Below are positions 61,273 to 64,000 of a stretch of DNA of 64,000 nucleotides, piece by piece. The stretch covers positions 575,554 through 639,553 of the forward strand of contig NZ_JACHJK010000003.1 in the NCBI RefSeq assembly GCF_014203595.1. The letters run 5' to 3'. The notes beneath the pieces are model-generated. The model searched no databases and was not told where the DNA came from. It saw only the letters and a program-made list of their open reading frames with translations. Every line of letters begins with the position of its first letter. Within the stretch, counting starts at the first letter, position 1. The DNA is from Streptomyces echinatus. Its GTDB lineage: Bacteria > Actinomycetota > Actinomycetes > Streptomycetales > Streptomycetaceae. Made by a program: the position numbers and the translations under genes.

Positions 61273-61885
61273 CAGCCTCACGACCTGGCTGCGCGTACGT
61301 CGCGAGACCGACTGGAACCGGGCCCCCGCCCTGCGGCGGGAACCGCCCGAGCGGGACGGTTTCCCGGCCTGGTGCGCAGGCCCGGTCCGCCGCCGCGACG
61401 CGGCCCGCGCCGAACGGCTCCTCCGCGCCCACGCCCTGGCCCGCGCCGACGCCGCACGCCGCGCCCCGCTCGACTTCGCCCTGCTGGCCGGCTGGCAGCG
61501 CGAGGTCCTCGGTGTGGCGAAGGCGTCGTTCCGCACGGGCGACGCCTTCGCGAAGAACGGCACCGAGCGGTACGGCCTGACCTCGCACACCCGGGCCGAC
61601 TTCGCCGCCTGCCTGCGCGAGGCGACCGAGCCGGGCGTGCCCCTGGCAGGCCGCGCGGCCCGCGTCTATCTCGACGTGGCGTTCTTCCACCCTTTCACTG
61701 ACGGCAACGCCCGTGCGGCCCTGCTGGCTCTGGTCCATGTCCTGGCCCGTGAGGACATCGTCCTTCCGGAGGTGGGCCCCCTGCAGACCACCCGCTACGC
61801 GGACGACCCCGCGGGCGCCGCCGACCTGGCCACGCTCGTCGGCGTACTGAAGCGACGCCGCCGCCCCGGTCCCGACGGAGGCTGA
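61259..61885 (+). CDS. Fic-domain protein with variant active site
   Basis: 208 residues. YLDVAFFHPFTDGNARAALL is the Fic signature HPFx(D/E)GNGRxxR with Gly to Ala and the second Arg replaced by Leu. FALLAGWQREVLG and the preceding helices fit the Fic core. Fic enzymes usually transfer AMP to protein hydroxyls; the altered anion-binding loop may change substrate (for example phosphate or no activity). It overlaps the upstream gene by 14 bases. No other toxin or antitoxin is adjacent. Confidence 0.85.
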   Translation: MTATDSLTTWLRVRRETDWNRAPALRREPPERDGFPAWCAGPVRRRDAARAERLLRAHALARADAARRAPLDFALLAGWQREVLGVAKASFRTGDAFAKNGTERYGLTSHTRADFAACLREATEPGVPLAGRAARVYLDVAFFHPFTDGNARAALLALVHVLAREDIVLPEVGPLQTTRYADDPAGAADLATLVGVLKRRRRPGPDGG

Positions 61886-62477
61886 CAGCGCCTTGCGCGC
61901 CCGGCCCCATCCGGGGGCCTGGCCGGCAGTGCCTCCCGGTTGATCTTCGAGGTCAATGCGACCGCCGCGTACGCCGGCTGCCACCGCTTTCGTCGCACAG
62001 GCAACTCGATCAGCCCGGATGCCGTCTTTCCGGGTGGGCGAGAGAGGGCCTCGCCGAACGGCGCGCGCGTTCGCGAACGGCCGGCGGGACCGGTGAGACC
62101 GCACGATCGCGGGGCTCGATCCGCGCGCCGGGCCGGCGCGGTGGCTCTCGGCGCCCGGCCCGCGGAGATCTTGCAGGGGGGAAGGTTGCGATGGAGCAGG
62201 GGCGGCCCGCCGAGTCGTCCGAGCCGTGCCGGGCGCGTACCGCGCCCGAGCGGTCCCGGGGGACGGCCCGAGCCCGGCCGGGCACCACGCCGGCCGGCCT
62301 TCGCGTCGCCGCCCATGACCAGCGGAACCACCCGCACGACCCGATGGCATGATCAGACGTCGACGAGCACCCCCGTCGCCCGTCCGTCACTGGAAGACAC
62401 GCCATCCGGCACGAAGAGTGACCTCGCTGGCTAACATCTAACACATCGGCAAACAATTGATACCTACAGTCTCGCGG
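61886..62477. other. 592-base region with one possible small ORF
   Basis: No long gene. An ORF of 53 codons (62191-62352, MEQGRPAESSEPCRARTAPE, ending DQRNHPHDPMA) follows a very G-rich purine tract (AGGGGGGAAGG) that would be an excellent ribosome binding site; it may be a real small protein, but no family is known. Just before the PAP2 gene the sequence is AT-richer (62430-62470), probably its promoter. Confidence 0.35.
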
Positions 62478-63842
62478 GTGTTTTCGCGAATAAACGGCAC
62501 AATCACGGCCGACGCGTGGCGTCGGCCGCGGGCGTTGCTCTGGGCCGCGGCGGGTGTGGCGACCCTTGTGTTCCTCATCACGCTGGAGATCGTCGCGCGT
62601 CGCAGCGCCGGCGCACCGGGACCGCTGACCACCCAGGTGGAAGAGGTGGTGCTCCCCCCGAAACCGGGTCCGCTGTACGCCGGGCTGGCCCTGATGATGG
62701 TGGTCCTCACCTGGCGGCAGCGTTTCATCGCGGCCGGTGCCGCGATCGGCATCGACGTCGCCTTCGCCCTGGTGCGGTGGGCGGCCGGCATCAGGACGGC
62801 CGACGGCCATTCCTTCGGGAACGGCGCGCTGTGGGTGATGCTGGGCTGTGCGGTCATCGCCGTCACCCGCCGCACCGGCCAGGAACGTGTCCTGCTGCTG
62901 AAGGGCGTCGGGCTGGGGCTGCTGCTGGTGGCCGGCCGCAAGATCGGCGACTCCTGGTTGCTGATCACGGCCAAGACCCGGCCGTCGGTGCTCGACCCGT
63001 ACGTGGCGACCGCCGACAACGCCCTGGGCAACCCGTCATGGCTGGCGGGCCGGATCCTCAGGGCCACCGACCCGATCCTCAGCCATGTTCTCGACCTGGT
63101 CTACGCCCAGCTCGCGGTGGCCGCGATCGTCGTCGCGCTGTACCAGCTGCGCAACGTGCGGGTCGAGCGCCGCTTCCCGAGCCACCATCTGGTGCGCACC
63201 TTTCTGGTGATCGGCCTCGTGGGGCCGGCGATCTACATGATCTTCCCGGTGGTCGGACCGGTCTTCGCCTACGGCCCGGGCGCCTCCGGCACCGGTGGTG
63301 TGCACTGGGCCGTGGCCAACCTGTGGCCGAACACGCCACCGCCGCTCCATCCCCCGCACCCGGTGACGTACGACGACCTCACCCCGCGCAACTGCATGCC
63401 CAGCCTGCACACGGCGTGGGCCACCGCGATCTTCATCCATTCCCGCAAGGGCCCGCGGGTTCTGCGCTTCGCCGGCGCCTTCTGGCTGACCGCCACGCTC
63501 GGCGCGACCCTGGGGTTCGGCTACCACTACGGCACGGACCTCATCGCCGGCGTGGTGTTCGCGCTCACGATCGAGGCGGCGCTGCGCTCGCTCGACCGCG
63601 GCTGGGACCGGTCGGGAACCCGGCTGGTCGCGCACGGCACGGCGGTCTTCACCGCGCTCGTGCTGTCCTACCGCTATCTGCCGATGGAGATGGCCAGGCA
63701 TCCCTGGGTGTTCGGCCCCCTGCTCGTCCTGGCGATGGGCTTCGTGATCCACGGTTACCTGCGGACCACCAGGCTGTGGGAATCGAAGGCGGCACCGGCG
63801 CCGCAACCGGAACCGCAACCCGCGCTGAGGCCTGCCGCGTGA
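62478..63842 (+). CDS. PAP2-superfamily membrane phosphatase
   Basis: 454 residues, about ten membrane helices. CMPSLHTAWATAIFIHSRKG and GFGYHYGTDLIAGVVFALTI carry the PAP2 motifs C2 (SLHT) and C3 (H-x-x-x-D) with the two catalytic His; motif C1 is less clear. Related proteins act as lipid phosphatases or inositol-phosphoceramide synthase-like enzymes. Start taken at GTG 62478; a TTG at 62457 is possible. A Pro/Gln-rich tail ends the protein. Confidence 0.85.
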   Translation: MFSRINGTITADAWRRPRALLWAAAGVATLVFLITLEIVARRSAGAPGPLTTQVEEVVLPPKPGPLYAGLALMMVVLTWRQRFIAAGAAIGIDVAFALVRWAAGIRTADGHSFGNGALWVMLGCAVIAVTRRTGQERVLLLKGVGLGLLLVAGRKIGDSWLLITAKTRPSVLDPYVATADNALGNPSWLAGRILRATDPILSHVLDLVYAQLAVAAIVVALYQLRNVRVERRFPSHHLVRTFLVIGLVGPAIYMIFPVVGPVFAYGPGASGTGGVHWAVANLWPNTPPPLHPPHPVTYDDLTPRNCMPSLHTAWATAIFIHSRKGPRVLRFAGAFWLTATLGATLGFGYHYGTDLIAGVVFALTIEAALRSLDRGWDRSGTRLVAHGTAVFTALVLSYRYLPMEMARHPWVFGPLLVLAMGFVIHGYLRTTRLWESKAAPAPQPEPQPALRPAA

Positions 63843-63864
63843 TGCTCTCCGGCCGGAGGGACGG

Positions 63865-63950
63865 GGGGCGTGGGGGGGGGGGGGGGGCCGCCCCCCCCCC
63901 CCCCCCCCCCCAAACCCCAGCCCCCCGCCCCCCCCCCCCGGAGTTGGGGG
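63865..63950. other. Homopolymer tract at contig end
   Basis: Runs of 15 or more G and 20 or more C, then alternating C and A/G runs. Biologically implausible in this context; most likely low-quality consensus at the end of a draft contig. Confidence 0.8.
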
Positions 63951-64000
63951 GCACGCCAGACAAAGACCGAGAGGGAGGCCGCGGGCGGCCGGGGGGGCCC

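Noticed and set aside
62010..62810. Reverse ORF of 266 codons near the PAP2 gene
   Set aside because: Antisense to the first helices of the PAP2 protein, which has clear topology; no motif.

Overview
This is high-GC actinobacterial DNA, almost certainly from a Streptomyces chromosome. The support is pervasive G/C at third codon positions, GTG and TTG starts, twin-arginine and lipobox secretion signals, snapalysin (a Streptomyces protease), a TetR/KASIII pair, leaderless TANNNT promoters and many small secreted or lipoprotein genes. No rRNA, tRNA or CRISPR array was seen. Core genes are few, and remnants, frameshifts and paralogues are many, as expected of a chromosome arm (inference). The last ~150 bases are long G and C homopolymer runs and look like a poor-quality contig end, so several of the single-base frameshifts below could be sequencing errors.

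Layout. 1-6.4 kb: partial DUF3566 membrane protein; a chimera in which a deletion joined an ECF sigma factor to an SDR oxidoreductase; an RCC1 propeller protein; an alpha/beta hydrolase; a methyltransferase; an I36-type inhibitor. 6.4-12.6 kb: a LacI regulator, a secreted glycoside hydrolase with a discoidin domain, a DUF1996 protein and a GH55-like beta-1,3-glucanase, with the same AGAGCGCTCT-type palindrome at three promoters. I read this as a beta-glucan (fungal wall) utilisation regulon. 12.7-20 kb: TPR remnant, ArsR-type regulator, snapalysin with a LysR-type box, zinc ribbon protein, TetR with divergent FabH-like KASIII, lipoprotein, cell-wall amidase. 20-24.5 kb: HD protein and a padR-ABC ATPase-permease operon with a PadR-like operator.

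24.7-36.3 kb is an accessory region: two DHFR-family proteins, GNAT, S41 peptidase, VOC, an IS5-type transposase scrap, frameshifted genes and the most unusual locus of the window, an 805-residue single protein joining a macrodomain, a uracil-DNA-glycosylase-like domain and an R-S-E type ADP-ribosyltransferase (27918-30335). 36.4-45.2 kb: secreted DUF4232-type proteins, an M23 peptidase lipoprotein, a peptidoglycan-binding protein and a GNAT-infA (IF-1 paralogue) operon preceded by a leader ORF and a hairpin. 45.4-54 kb: pyrE-like gene, haem-oxygenase-like diiron enzyme, SMI1/KNR4 protein, lipase, truncated haloperoxidase, internally deleted VOC protein, and HxlR regulator-SRPBCC-LLM oxidoreductase genes. 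54-64 kb: GntP permease, lipoprotein, SAP/DUF6434 protein, GtrA family protein, dienelactone hydrolase, a two-gene operon ending in a Fic-domain protein, and a PAP2-type membrane phosphatase.

At least ten genes have a TANNNT-like hexamer ending 6-7 bases before the start codon and no Shine-Dalgarno sequence, so leaderless expression seems common here. All functions are from reading motifs by eye; no database search was run.
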